A stretch of 64,000 bases of DNA from Parus major (Eukaryota > Chordata > Aves > Passeriformes > Paridae), in NCBI RefSeq assembly GCF_001522545.3, contig NC_031770.1, positions 108,007,664-108,071,663 of the forward strand, in the 5' to 3' direction. The first letter of the stretch is position 1; every line of letters begins with the position of its first letter. The notes under the pieces are model-generated. The model saw only the letters and a program-made list of their open reading frames with translations. It was not told the DNA's origin and did not search any database. Shown here one piece after another: positions 12,626 through 22,620 of this stretch. The translations under genes were made by a program, and so were the position numbers.

Positions 12626-15269
12626 ATGGAGTAGTAGTGATATAGTGGTATCTTCTTTTTTTTCCCTTTTTTCCCCCTCTTCCTGCCTGCAAGACTATGA
12701 TTTTGCAGTTGTGAAGATGAGTTTATTGAGGAAAAAATTGGATAGACATTTCTTACTGCCTACTTTATATTGTATGTAAAGGAACGTTAACAAAAGTTGC
12801 CCTTTCAAAAATGAAAACATTGGATATTATTTTGTTTCTGCAAGTTATTTAAGCATTCAGAATCAACTTAAGAATATGATTCAGAAGGTTCATGCTTAAA
12901 ACACTTTGTTGAGTCAAAACAAAATGACCTCCCGTGGAGCTGGGAGACTTCAGCGTGTCTTAAATTTATCCCTGAGGATTTTGTGTTATTCTTGATTTAT
13001 GGTAGTGTCATTGAGGGCAGGGTTTGTCTTTTTGTGAGAAGAATTGGACTTTTCATTTGGCAGGATGTTAGGCATTGTTAATCCTGCTGCCTGGCAGACC
13101 TCACCATTTAAAAACTCAGGGTGTAAACAAACTACTTCCATTTTCAGGTAAACAAAATTGCTCTAACAAAGGTCTTGCCTTGTTTAGGTCTTAACTCAGG
13201 GGAGCAGTGATTCATTTGGATAATGCTTTGCACCCTGGTAATCGAGAAGTATCTGCAGGATACTATCATTAAGAAAACATTAGAAAGTTTTCAATAAGCT
13301 CAAAATAATTATACATCATTAAGTCTTTTTCTGGTTTCCAAAAAAATTAATTAGAATTAAAAAGAATTTTAATTATTGTAAGTATCAGTGAAGTTTATTT
13401 CAGACTCCGAACATAGAGGCGCAGGTGATACACCATAAGAGAATGGGGTTGTATTTCTTTTTTAATTATTTTAATTCACATAATCAAGACTTCCTTTGTG
13501 TACTTATTTAGCATCACAAAGCCCCTCCCCAGTTCTTGGCTAAACTTAGTTTTTTTGTGTCTCCTACAGTGATGATTCTCTTCCTTCTGTGATGTTACTG
13601 ATGTTAATTCTTGTTTTCAGATGTTTTCCTTCTAATTTGTTCTAAATGTTCCTTTTCTAAATTTTATCCCTTTACTTGTCACTGTGTACTTTTGAATAAT
13701 TAAATGGTATTATGTAATGTTTCTCTTCTTGTTGTTTATGCTTTTCCAATATCTGCAGACATCATGGCTTAATTTTAGACTGAAAACAGCCCCATTTTGT
13801 ATCTGACATTTCAGTCTCTTCCTGTACTTACCCTTCTCACTGCCATACAGATTTGTGGAAAAGTGTTTTTCTTTAGCTGAGTTTCTTTTAGTAAAGATTA
13901 AATAATTTAATGACCAAATTCTTTGAATTAGCATTTAAATAATGTAGGCAGTAGGATGTCTCCACTTGCTGTATAAATAGGTGGTAATTAATTTTTCTAA
14001 CTTCCTGTAGCATCTCAAGTCTTTGTAGAAGCAGGAAAGTGAGGAGTTACTGCTGTATCATGAGGGTAGTGAGATGTTTGACTCTAGATCTCTAAATCCT
14101 GGTAGAGAAACAAGCTCAGCACGTTGTACAAAACCTCTGCATACTTGATTTCATTAATCCAAGCAGATAAATATATTGGCTATGAATTCTGATGGAATTA
14201 CTACCTTTTCTTTCCAAAAGGGCTTTGGTGGAAGTTAACTGATGAACAGACAAACATATAAACAGTATAAATTCCAGTGCTTTTTCAGGTAGTGCTGGTA
14301 CACATTGCTGGTTAGTTTACATAACTCAGTGCTTTAGATTTTTCCCTTTTCCCTTAAGCTTAGGCAATATAACGAGCAAGATGATTTTTACTTTTTAAAT
14401 TAAGGTCTCAGTAAGTTTACAGGCAGTATTAGGAGGGAGTGTAGTCTGCAAAAGAGCAACCTCACCTCTCTCTCTCTAACATATCAACATAAAGTGGAAA
14501 TTATTTTGAGACTTTATCTCTCTCCTATTGAAATCATCATTTTACTCAGGGAAATTTCTTCCTTCTGGATTTTGTTCTTTTCTCTTCCACTCTCCATACA
14601 GTGTGTCCTCCAGTGCATGTCTTATCAATTTTCTGGTTTGGCACCAGTCATCTCTTTCCTTTCAGTTCTTTACTTCTGCCTAATTTGTTCAGCAGCAGCC
14701 ATGGCAAAAAAAAAAAAACAACCAAAAACAGAGACAGGAGTTATCTTTAGCTTTTGAGACTTTGAAAAAAAAAAGGTACTATCCTTATGCTACTTTCTCT
14801 AGGTTGTCTGTTGCATGGCAGGCTCATTCCCATGCTCATTAGAGGAGTCTCCTAATTTTCTGGCATCTTAAGGGACCTGATCTCCTCATTTTTATCTTTG
14901 TCTTCACAGTTGGCATCCTCTGATATGAAAGTGAATTACTTCAAGATATTGTATTACTGATTTTCCACAGCTTCTTTTTACTGTTTTACAGTCATTTGCA
15001 GTTTTTATCCTTCATGTGTTCAAACTGCTGGAAGTTTTCTGGACGTTTTTGTGCCCAGTACTGTGATTTTCTTTGTCACAAACTGGCTGTCAGGTTTCAA
15101 ATATTTTGTATGTTTCAGAGAACACTTACTTATAATATGGAAACATCTGTGAGAATTAATACGCTGCATTCCAAGTGTATTCCCACAAATTTGCTGTGTG
15201 TTCTAATAATACTGAGATATGAGCCCATATATTACCCAAATATATCTGGTAGCTGATTTGTCCTCTATG
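12626..15269 (+). other. Intron interval, no gene seen
   Basis: AT-rich unique intron. A pyrimidine-rich stretch (12653-12690), a short CT repeat (about 14466-14479) and a run of 13 A (about 14706-14718) are the only simple-sequence features. A TATAAATAG word at 13972-13980 has no supporting promoter context. No exon recognised. Confidence 0.6.
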
Positions 15270-15703
15270 ATTTTATGGTTTTGATTTGATAACAGTGAAT
15301 CAGCAGGTTCTGTATGTGATGAGCACTCACACCTTGGTCAGTGCTAAATACAGTGGTCTCAAGCTCAGTCATTGTGGTGCAGAGCTCAGTCCTCTCCTGC
15401 AGAGACACACAAAGCAAGTGGGTCTCACAAACAAACCCCACAGTGTCCCCATCAGCTGCTGTGGACTTCCTGATCCAATTCACAAACCCAGCATGCAGCC
15501 TAGATTTATGTCCAGACTGTTATGTGTGTTCCAAACCTCTTATCCTGATCATGGACTACACTCTCACATACACAGTGTGCTCCCTCTCAGGTCACTGTTG
15601 GACCCCTGTGATCCACAGTCCCAGTCTGGCTGTAGGCAGGAGCAAATAATGCTATGTTCTCTCTGCTGAGAACAGAAGTATTTGCTTGCCCTATGGCAGT
15701 TTG
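15270..15703. other. Unclassified GC/CA-richer block abutting a CR1 copy
   Basis: The base composition shifts sharply towards C and G (CACAGTGTCCCC, CTCCCTCTCAGG, GGACCCCTGTG), and two frames stay open on the + strand for about 100-127 codons. No protein family was recognised and the two frames overlap in different phases, so coding is unlikely. It could be part of an unrecognised repeat (for example an LTR fragment) into which the neighbouring CR1 inserted, or simply unique sequence. Confidence 0.35.
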
Positions 15704-16320
15704 GATCATGGAATCATGGAAGCTTGGAAAAGACCCTCTAGCATCATTGAGTCCAACCACTAACCCAGCGCTGCCGGGTCAGTCACTAAACTATGTCTCT
15801 CAGAACCACTTCTACAAGTCTTTTAAATCTCTAGGATTGCTAACTCCACCAGTGCCCTGAGCAGCCTGTTCCAGTGCTTGACCAACCTTTCTGTGAAGAA
15901 AATTATTCTAATAGCCAATATAAACCTCCCCTGACACAGGTTGAGGCCATTTTCTCACATCCTGTTCCTTGTTCCATGGGAAAACAGACTGACCCTCACC
16001 TGGCTGTCCCCTCCTGTCAGGGAGTTGTGCAGAGCCAGAAGGTCCCCCCTGGGCCTCTTTTCTCCAGGCTGAGCCCCCCCAGCTCCCTCCTTGTGCTCCA
16101 GGCCCTTCCCCAGCTCTGTTCCCTTCTCTGGACATGCTCCAGCCCCTCAATGTCTTTCTTGTGAAGGGCCCTGGAATTTCTGTACATGGCACTTGAGGTG
16201 TGTGTCCTCACCAGTGCCCAGCCCAGGGACAATCACTGCCCTGGTCCTGCTGCCACGCTACTGCTGATGCAAACCAGGTGCCAATGGCCTTCTTGCCCAC
16301 CTGGGCACACACTCATCCTT
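15704..16320 (-). mobile_element. CR1 LINE 3' fragment, antisense to SUPT3H
   Basis: It opens with the inverted tail ATCATGGAATCATGGAAGC and continues through inverted CR1 blocks: AAAAGACCCTCTAGCATCAT, CCTGAGCAGCCTGTTCCAGTG (about 15856), CCTCTTTTCTCCAGGCTGAG (about 16054) and CAATGGCCTTCTTGCCCACC (about 16283). It ends abruptly near 16320, the usual 5' truncation. All open frames within it are repeat-derived. Confidence 0.92.
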
Positions 16321-18080
16321 TATGTAGAAACAGAAAAGAAGAATTGTTAGTGATTTCTAGAAAAGGGGAAAAAAAAGAAAAAAAGCACATATTTCCCACC
16401 AGACTACCTGGCTGTTTTTATGCTTTCCCTAGGCTGGATTCATCACATTTATTTGAGGTGGTAAATTCTGAATGCGTTGGGGCAGCCTTGTTATGGTGTG
16501 AACTCAGTAGAAACCCCAGTGAGGGAAACTGTTTATTCTAGCTCAGTGCACTCCCAGCTGCCCTGGTTATAGTTCCTTTCTGGCCAGGACAGCTTTTCGA
16601 GGCTGTGGAAGAGGGGAGGTTGCAGCAGCTCTCTGTCTCCACAGTCTGCTCTCCTGGTGGTCTGGCCACCTGGAGAGCTCTGCATCAGGGTGTTTGAACG
16701 AAGCCTGTGCCTTGCCTGCCCCAATACCTTTCTCAGGAATTTATATGCCAGAAAATATAGCAAAACATGCTTTATCTATTTCTGAAACTGCCCATTTTGA
16801 AGTTATTATAATGTCAGTCCCTGCACCATGAGCAGTAGTTGGACCTCAGCATGTGCCAAGTATGAGCATGTGTTTACACATAGTACCATGATACTTCATG
16901 TAGGCACTTAGTGGCTTGGACATTTACTCTTTTGAAGAGCCTGGAAACATCATTACAGGAACTTAAATAAATTAGAAATAGAAGTTAAAAGTAAACAATA
17001 AAAGCACTGCAGCAGTCTTTTCTTTCTCCACGCTACTATTTTAATCCTCCTGTGAAAATCTGGGTAAGTTGATCCCCCCCTTGTAAAAATGTTTCCTTAA
17101 AACAGACAAACCTTTGAAATAGGATCTTCTAAGAAGGCTTTGTTATTGTAGGACATGTCTAATGGGTTGATGCTTCAATTACCAGGACTGTCTTCCATAA
17201 TACTTTACTGCTTTGATGCCCTGCTAACGTTGTATTTTGATACATTTCCTTTTCAGTGTTTACCTGTGGAGAAACAGCCCTTTTTTTATTTTCAACAGAA
17301 TTTTTATGTGTTTCATAGGAAGACTTATTAATATGTCCAGTGAATGGAAGGTTCTTTAAAAGACTCTCATGAACCATAAAAGAAAAGCACATGTGAAATG
17401 AAATTCATAACTTATATTAAAGCATCAAGTTCAGCTTCACTTCCCAGAAGCAAGGGCATCAAATTTGGGGGTCTTTTTTTTAAACTGTTTTCTTTTACTT
17501 CTTAAACTACTTTGTATTCTGCAACTTGGGAAAATCTGAGCCATCTGACTCATAGTTTAGTGTTTATTCTGCTGTGGAGAGGTACAATGCAAAAGTGAAG
17601 GAAAAAAATTAAAGAATTAAAGTAATAAGCTACTTGTGCTTTTCTAATTATTACCTCAGGTAGCAGAAAGATGTAGAAAAAAGCTGTGTTTGGTATCTTA
17701 AAGAATGTTACACTAAAAACATGTTAGAATCAAGAAACATATCAAATGCTATACAAATACAATTAATGAATATAGAAGCTTTTATTTTTGTGTCTAAAAT
17801 CCTGGATCCATTGCAAACAAAAAGGAAGCGGCTGTGGGTGGGTGTGGTGGTTTTTACTTTTTTGCTGAAACCACCATGCCAGTATCTAGTTTTCTGTGTG
17901 TGGGGAAGAAGCTGGCAGAAGTTACGTGGGAAAATAGTGAAGGCAAACTGAGATAGAAATAGCTTTGGAAGCTAGAAAGCATGGAAGTGAGGGAGGAAGA
18001 AAGTAGGTGCATCTGGAACTTGATTTTCTATTAGATCAAGAAATGCAGTTGATTTTAACCTTTCTTCATCAACTCTGGTC
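16321..18080 (+). other. Intron interval with a GC-richer patch
   Basis: 16420-16740 is GC-richer than its surroundings (GCAGCTCTCTGTCTCC, TGGTCTGGCCACCTGG) with no recognised repeat or coding content. The rest is AT-rich. A T/G-rich stretch at 17830-17865 is simple sequence. Confidence 0.55.
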
Positions 18081-18352
18081 AATCACAGAATCACTGGAGG
18101 GTTTGGGTTGGAAAGGACCTTATAGATCATCTTATTCCAAACCCCTGCCATGGGCAGGGACACCTCCCACTATCCCAGGTTGCTCCAAGCCCTGTCCAAC
18201 CTGGCCTTGGACACTTCCAGGGATGGGGCAGCCACAGCTTCTCTGGGCGCCCTGTGCCAGGGCCTCACCAACCTCAGAAGGAAGATTTCCTCTTGGTACC
18301 TGTTCTAAATCTTCTTTCAGCTTGATGTCATTGCCCCTTTTCCTGAGTGATC
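18081..18352 (-). mobile_element. CR1 LINE 3' fragment, antisense
   Basis: It starts with the inverted tail AATCACAGAATCACTGGAGG, then GGGTTGGAAAGGACCTTATAG, CCCTGCCATGGGCAGGGACA, CCAGGTTGCTCCAAGCCCTG and TGGACACTTCCAGGGATGGG, all standard inverted CR1 3' UTR blocks. It fades at TTGCCCCTTTTCCTGAG. The 29935-30132 copy shares the same 3' UTR type in the opposite orientation. Confidence 0.93.
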
Positions 18353-20158
18353 CATCAAAATGGACCAAAAAAATTGTTTGTCTCCTTTTGGATCAATGTG
18401 CTGCATCGTGATTGCAAATCCTCTTCCCCTCCTGCCATTTGGGGAACTGTGAATTACTTGTGACAGAGATTTCTGAGTGCAGATGGGGAGGGCAGCTCAA
18501 CATAGAGGCAGCATCCTGCCTCAAAAAGAGGATTTTGGTTCTTGTACTTTGTTATCTTTTAGAAAAGAAACCTCAAGTCCTTTAATTTGTACATTTAGGG
18601 TGCTGAGTAAAACTGTGAACATGAGAAATGTATGCCCAAGCTGATCATGTTGGACACCAGGTGTTTTTGCTACTGTCTTGAATAGTTGATTTATTTTGTA
18701 TTTGAAGCCTTAAAAAGAAAGAATAATTACCTTTTAAAAATAGAAGACCAGCAGTTAAGAATGAACAGCATATTATGTTTGTGATAACTCTTCTGTTTGG
18801 TTTTATATTCTCTGTGTGACTAAAAACATTTATTAATTGTCATTTTCATTTACTTACAAACCTTACTGTTAAAAAAACAAGAAAAACTTCACCTTTATCC
18901 TGTGTGAGCCCTTTTTTTAAATTTCTGATGATTTAAATAGTGTTAATATTCCAATGTACTATGATAATAGATGTTTTCTATGTATTTCCTATATCATGTC
19001 AATATATTTACATTTTATAAGATATTTAGTAGTCTCTGGATGGATTCCTGACCTGTCCTTATAGTTCTAGGAAGTACCTGAAATTCTAATCCGTGTACCT
19101 GTGCAGCCCTGCATAATGGAAAAAAAAATTGAGTTGTGCTCATTTTATAAATACAATACAACTTTGTCTTTAAGATAGTCCCAACAAGAGAGACAAATGA
19201 TAAGGGACAAATACAGAGTGTAATTTCCTCATAGTACGGTGAATTATGCTCAGATTTTGTCTGAGTAGCTCTTGTGCTCTTATATGTATCAGGCTGATAT
19301 TAATTAATTAATTGGTTTATTTATTTATTATTAGAATTTGAAATGCTGTTTGCAGAACGCTGGACATAATTTTACTATTACATAAAGGTAGATAATTTTA
19401 CTATTATATTATTATTACTACTATAGAGCTCTTTAGTTGTTTATTGATAAAATATTCTTTTACTCTATTGCAAGGTAGATTAATACTTTTGTAGGGAAAT
19501 AATTGACATATTCAGTCTACTATAAAGATTTGAGTCTTGCTTGTAAATAAATTCTCACTCTTTTTAAGAATCTATAGTGTTATTGTTGGTCTGTGCTATT
19601 TAGTTTACTATGAATATATTTTACTGTACAAGTTTTTTGTATTTTCAAAAACTCAACTTTAGGAGAAGAGAAAATGTTTTATTCTCAGAAATGTTCTGAG
19701 GAAATACTAAACAGCATAGGATTTGTCTTTCTCTAGAATGATGTAAGACTGGTATTTCTTAGGGAAGGAAAAATAGCAGAAAAAGAAGTATAAGAAAAGT
19801 AGGAAGAGGAAAAAATACCTTGCAAAGCCCATTGTCACAATTCCTCATTTTATGCTGCTTGCTGGCCTCACCTTGGCTTTTGTTTGTGATATTATATGAA
19901 CACAATAATCTCTTTATGACCTCCTGACATTTCATGTTTCAGTGGAGTCTTTAGGAGCATCACAGACATAATTATGTATAAAATTGTTTACCCTTGATTT
20001 GTTTCTTCCACATCTTAGCACCAGCATTTAGATTTGGGATAAAAAAAGCTGTTGTCATTTTACCTTTTCAAATGCCTATTTGTTATTTTGTGAACAAAGG
20101 GGGCTGCAATTGCAGAATTAATAATGCACATGCTGCAGATTTGCCTGCTCTTTCCTTA
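18353..20158 (+). other. Intron interval, AT-rich, no gene seen
   Basis: Very AT-rich, with a TTAATTAATTAATTGG and TTTATTTATTTATTA stretch near 19300-19332 and a short duplicated TTTTACTATTA word (about 19370 and 19396). No exon or element recognised. Confidence 0.6.
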
Positions 20159-20215
20159 TGGAATTACAGAATTATATAATGTGTTGGGTTGGAAAGGACA
20201 TTGAAGATCATCCAG
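20159..20215 (-). mobile_element. CR1 LINE, very short 3' end, antisense
   Basis: TGGAATTACAGAATTATATA followed by GGGTTGGAAAGGACATTGAA and GATCATCCAGAG matches only the last ~55 bases of inverted CR1. It lies about 380 bp upstream of the SUPT3H exon A acceptor. Confidence 0.75.
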
Positions 20216-20508
20216 AGAAGTGTGGGAAGAGAGATTATCAATGAAGACTGAGATGAAAAAGTGGATTATGTTAGTCTTCTCCTTATCCATTGTTACAAGT
20301 TTACCAGCGTTGTTTATTGATGAGGGGTGTACACAAATGTTCCTACAAACTGGATTTTCCTCTGTTTCTTCAATCTTTGTTTGTCTCCACATGTGCTTTA
20401 GTGTACATTCTTGCAGCTCTTTTTTTCCACTAATCACATGACTCAGCACCAGGCTGAGTGATCTATTTCTGTACATACAGGTGTATTAACAGTATTGTCA
20501 TTATTCAT

Positions 20509-20531
20509 ATTTTCTTCTTTTTATCTTTCAG
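20509..20531 (+). promoter_or_regulatory. Decoy 3' splice site 65 bases upstream of the exon A acceptor
   Basis: A strong pyrimidine tract (TTTTCTTCTTTTTATCTTTCAG) ends in AG at 20530-20531, 65 bases before the true acceptor AG at 20595-20596. Use of this site would add 65 bases, shift the frame, and end at a TGA inside the exon (about 20671-20673). The true site is chosen because only it gives the conserved SPT3 reading frame. Confidence 0.55.
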
Positions 20532-20596
20532 GAGACCAATACTTCCTTTCTTTTTAACTAATTTCCATAACCTTGCAATAAACCTCTTTGTTTCAG

Positions 20597-20681
20597 GTTT
20601 TCCCTGGGAGATGCTCGCAGGCCACTGCATGAAACCGCAATTCTGGTGGAAGACATTGTCCACACTCAGCTGATAAATTTG
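20597..20681 (+). CDS. SUPT3H: SUPT3H coding exon (SPT3 histone-fold, helix region), internal exon A
   Basis: This 85-bp internal exon encodes part of SPT3 homolog, a nuclear subunit of the SAGA transcription coactivator; family members carry a paired histone fold that helps deliver TBP to promoters. It is preceded by a pyrimidine-rich tract ending TTTGTTTCAG and followed by GTAAG. After one leftover base (G, the third base of a split codon, probably the second Met of the MM that precedes this segment), it reads [19 protein letters not shown] then [10 protein letters not shown] recognise this as the SPT3 N-terminal histone-fold segment; the human protein as I recall it has Y for the first F and V for I. 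The residues cover the end of the first helix and most of the long second helix. The exon ends in phase 0 and joins in frame to the exon at 62910. The upstream coding exon (N-terminal Ser/Thr-rich leader) is not in the window. A 71-residue frame over the same bases (20458-20673) is a shadow. Confidence 0.95.
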
Positions 20682-21322
20682 GTAAGATCATAACTGGAAA
20701 ATGGCCTGCATTCCAAAACTCCTTAAATCCACATGGTATTTTTATGTTCTAATGACTGGTAACCGATTGTCCAGGGTTTAGGAACAAATAAAACACAGAA
20801 ACTGAGGGTGATGCTCTGACTGAAGGTGATGCTCTGGCCTCAATGATCTGTAACCCCACCTTACCCTGGGAACAAAGCTGATGGGTTTTTTGTTAGAAAC
20901 TTTAAGTTGTTAAAAAGAAACAAAGTTGCCTATTCTTCTAAAGACTACCTTGCTGACTTTTTTTTAATATGTTCTATTATTTATGTTAATGCATTATTTG
21001 CTTAGGATTCGTGTCTTAATATACCTTCTATGTGATGCTTTGATTTCTGTCAAAAATAATGCCAAATATGGAATATTTTAATATATTGAAAGCCAATGAA
21101 AGTTTTATATAAATGAAGTTGTTTTGAATCACATCTGTCAGAAGCAACTCTAAATTTGAATCTCTCTATATTTTATTAAAATTCAACAGCTTCTCTTAAG
21201 AAATAAATCATGGCATTTTACACCATGGCATGAATTTGCCATCTGAAAAATTACTATACCTTTGTATAGAAAAATATCTGACATGCCACCTGTAGTTCAT
21301 AAAAAGTGTATTTTTCTTATTA
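20682..21322 (+). other. SUPT3H: Start of the 42-kb SUPT3H intron
   Basis: The donor GTAAGATCA is at 20682, followed by AT-rich intron. A short imperfect duplication of GGTGATGCTCTG occurs at 20807-20838. No other feature was seen. Confidence 0.8.
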
Positions 21323-21449
21323 GAGCCATTAAAAGACATGTAGATGTGGCAGTGAGGGACAGGGTTTAGTGGTGGTCTTGGCAGTGCTGGTTTAATGGCT
21401 GGACTTGTTAATCTCTGAGGTCTTTTCCAGCTTAATGATTCTGTGAATC
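21323..21449 (+). mobile_element. CR1 LINE 3' fragment, sense
   Basis: GAGCCATTAAAAGACATGTA, GATGTGGCAGTGAGGGACAG, GGTTTAGTGGTGGTCTTGGC and a TTAATGATTCTGTGAATC tail match the last ~125 bases of CR1, the same subfamily as the 2437 copy. Confidence 0.9.
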
Positions 21450-21840
21450 AAATAATGATTTGGATGAAATTACCAGCACATGAGGGAATGGACATTATAT
21501 AGAAGTAATGTATATAGATTATACTAATACATATTAGAATTAATATTTACATCTGATGAGTCCTTGGATCACCCAGAGCTTTGAGCTGCAACTTCCTCTT
21601 CTTTGTAATGAGCCCTTTTAGCAATGACAAGTCTTCTAAGTTTCAAAGTAGGTTGTAGTACTACATTATCTAGAGCTAAAAACTTCTGTAAAATGATGAA
21701 ACTGAGAATGGGATACAGCACATACGATAGATATTTATGTGTGTATTAAATATATATTTTATATCTATTTCTACATATTCATACATATAGGACATTTATA
21801 TTTTTAATAGAAATATACTAAAATTAGACTTCCCCTTGCC
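21450..21840 (+). other. Intron interval, AT-rich
   Basis: AT-rich with a TATATA-type stretch (21740-21800). Nothing else recognised. Confidence 0.6.
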
Positions 21841-22620
21841 CACTGTTTGCCTGCAGCAGGTGTTTTCCTTCAGCTTTGCACCTCATCCAGCAGCTGTTCG
21901 GTAGTTTCCTGCATCTCAGCAAATGCCTTGGCATCCCTTCCAGCTCTGGGCAGTTTCTCTCTGCTCATACCTCTGCAGCCCAACAGTGTATCCCTGTCTC
22001 CACAGTCTCCTGGCGTCTTTGTGGATTTTTTCCTTATTACACTGCTCTTGGGCTGTCCTGAACTTTCCCCGTGGCTCCTTGGAGGGGACAGCTTCTCTCC
22101 CCTTTCTGCAGGTTTCCCGCTGGTTAAACTCTCTGCCCTGGGCATATATTTGTAGTTCTTATTCCAGCTTTAGCTCAAAAAGCTAACAAAGTAACATTTT
22201 CTCTTTGTTAATGACCCCTGTAATTTATGCAAAGCGATGGCTGCGGCTTCGCTCTTGCCTCAGCAGTAACGTGCTGGAGTCTGGGCTTTTCTGTCCCACT
22301 GAGGCTGAGCTGAGCTTTACCAAAGCCTGCAGCTGAGAAAGTGCAACCTGTGGCCATGTGGTCTTTGCACTTTAATCAAAGCCGGGAACTTACTTGGGGG
22401 CTGGACGTGACCCAGGGTTAACCCTGCGTGGGGTGCAGGAGCTTGTAGGATTTCCTGACAGTAGGAAGAATGGGAATGGAGCGGCAGATAAACAGCTTTT
22501 CTAACCTTTCCCCTCCCAGCCCAAGACAGCACTTTATTTCTGAGGAAGTGAAAGTATCTTTAATAGCTCATTGCTTTGACCTCTGACATTCACATGCCGG
22601 AACTCTTAAATCAGTAGCGT
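21841..22620. promoter_or_regulatory. GC-richer block, candidate regulatory element in the SUPT3H intron
   Basis: About 780 bases of markedly higher GC begin 1.2 kb after exon A. The block contains an octamer-like ATTTATGCAAAG (22223-22234), a RUNX-type TGTGGT (22357-22362), a TCF/LEF-type ATCAAAG (22375-22381), and TGACCTCTGACAT (22577-22589), an imperfect DR1 nuclear-receptor pattern. It is not a recognised repeat. Overlapping open frames at 21847-22186 and 21870-22145 (-) occur in several phases, as expected from composition alone. The regulatory role is inferred only from motif clustering and composition. Confidence 0.3.

Noticed and set aside
12147..12779. 210-residue open frame, the longest in the window
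   Set aside because: It lies largely within a degenerate sense CR1 copy, has no conserved CR1 protein in that frame, and runs beyond the repeat into intron. It is chance openness.
13972..13980. TATAAATAG as a promoter
   Set aside because: A lone TATA-like word in AT-rich intron with no initiator, GC-rich or enhancer context.
1..20596. RUNX2 distal first coding exon on the - strand, or the upstream SUPT3H coding exon on the + strand
   Set aside because: I looked for the expected N-terminal coding words of both and found no convincing match, so these exons probably lie outside the window.
20458..20673. 71-residue frame ending in [18 protein letters not shown]
   Set aside because: It overlaps SUPT3H exon A in the wrong frame. 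The conserved SPT3 frame is the other one.
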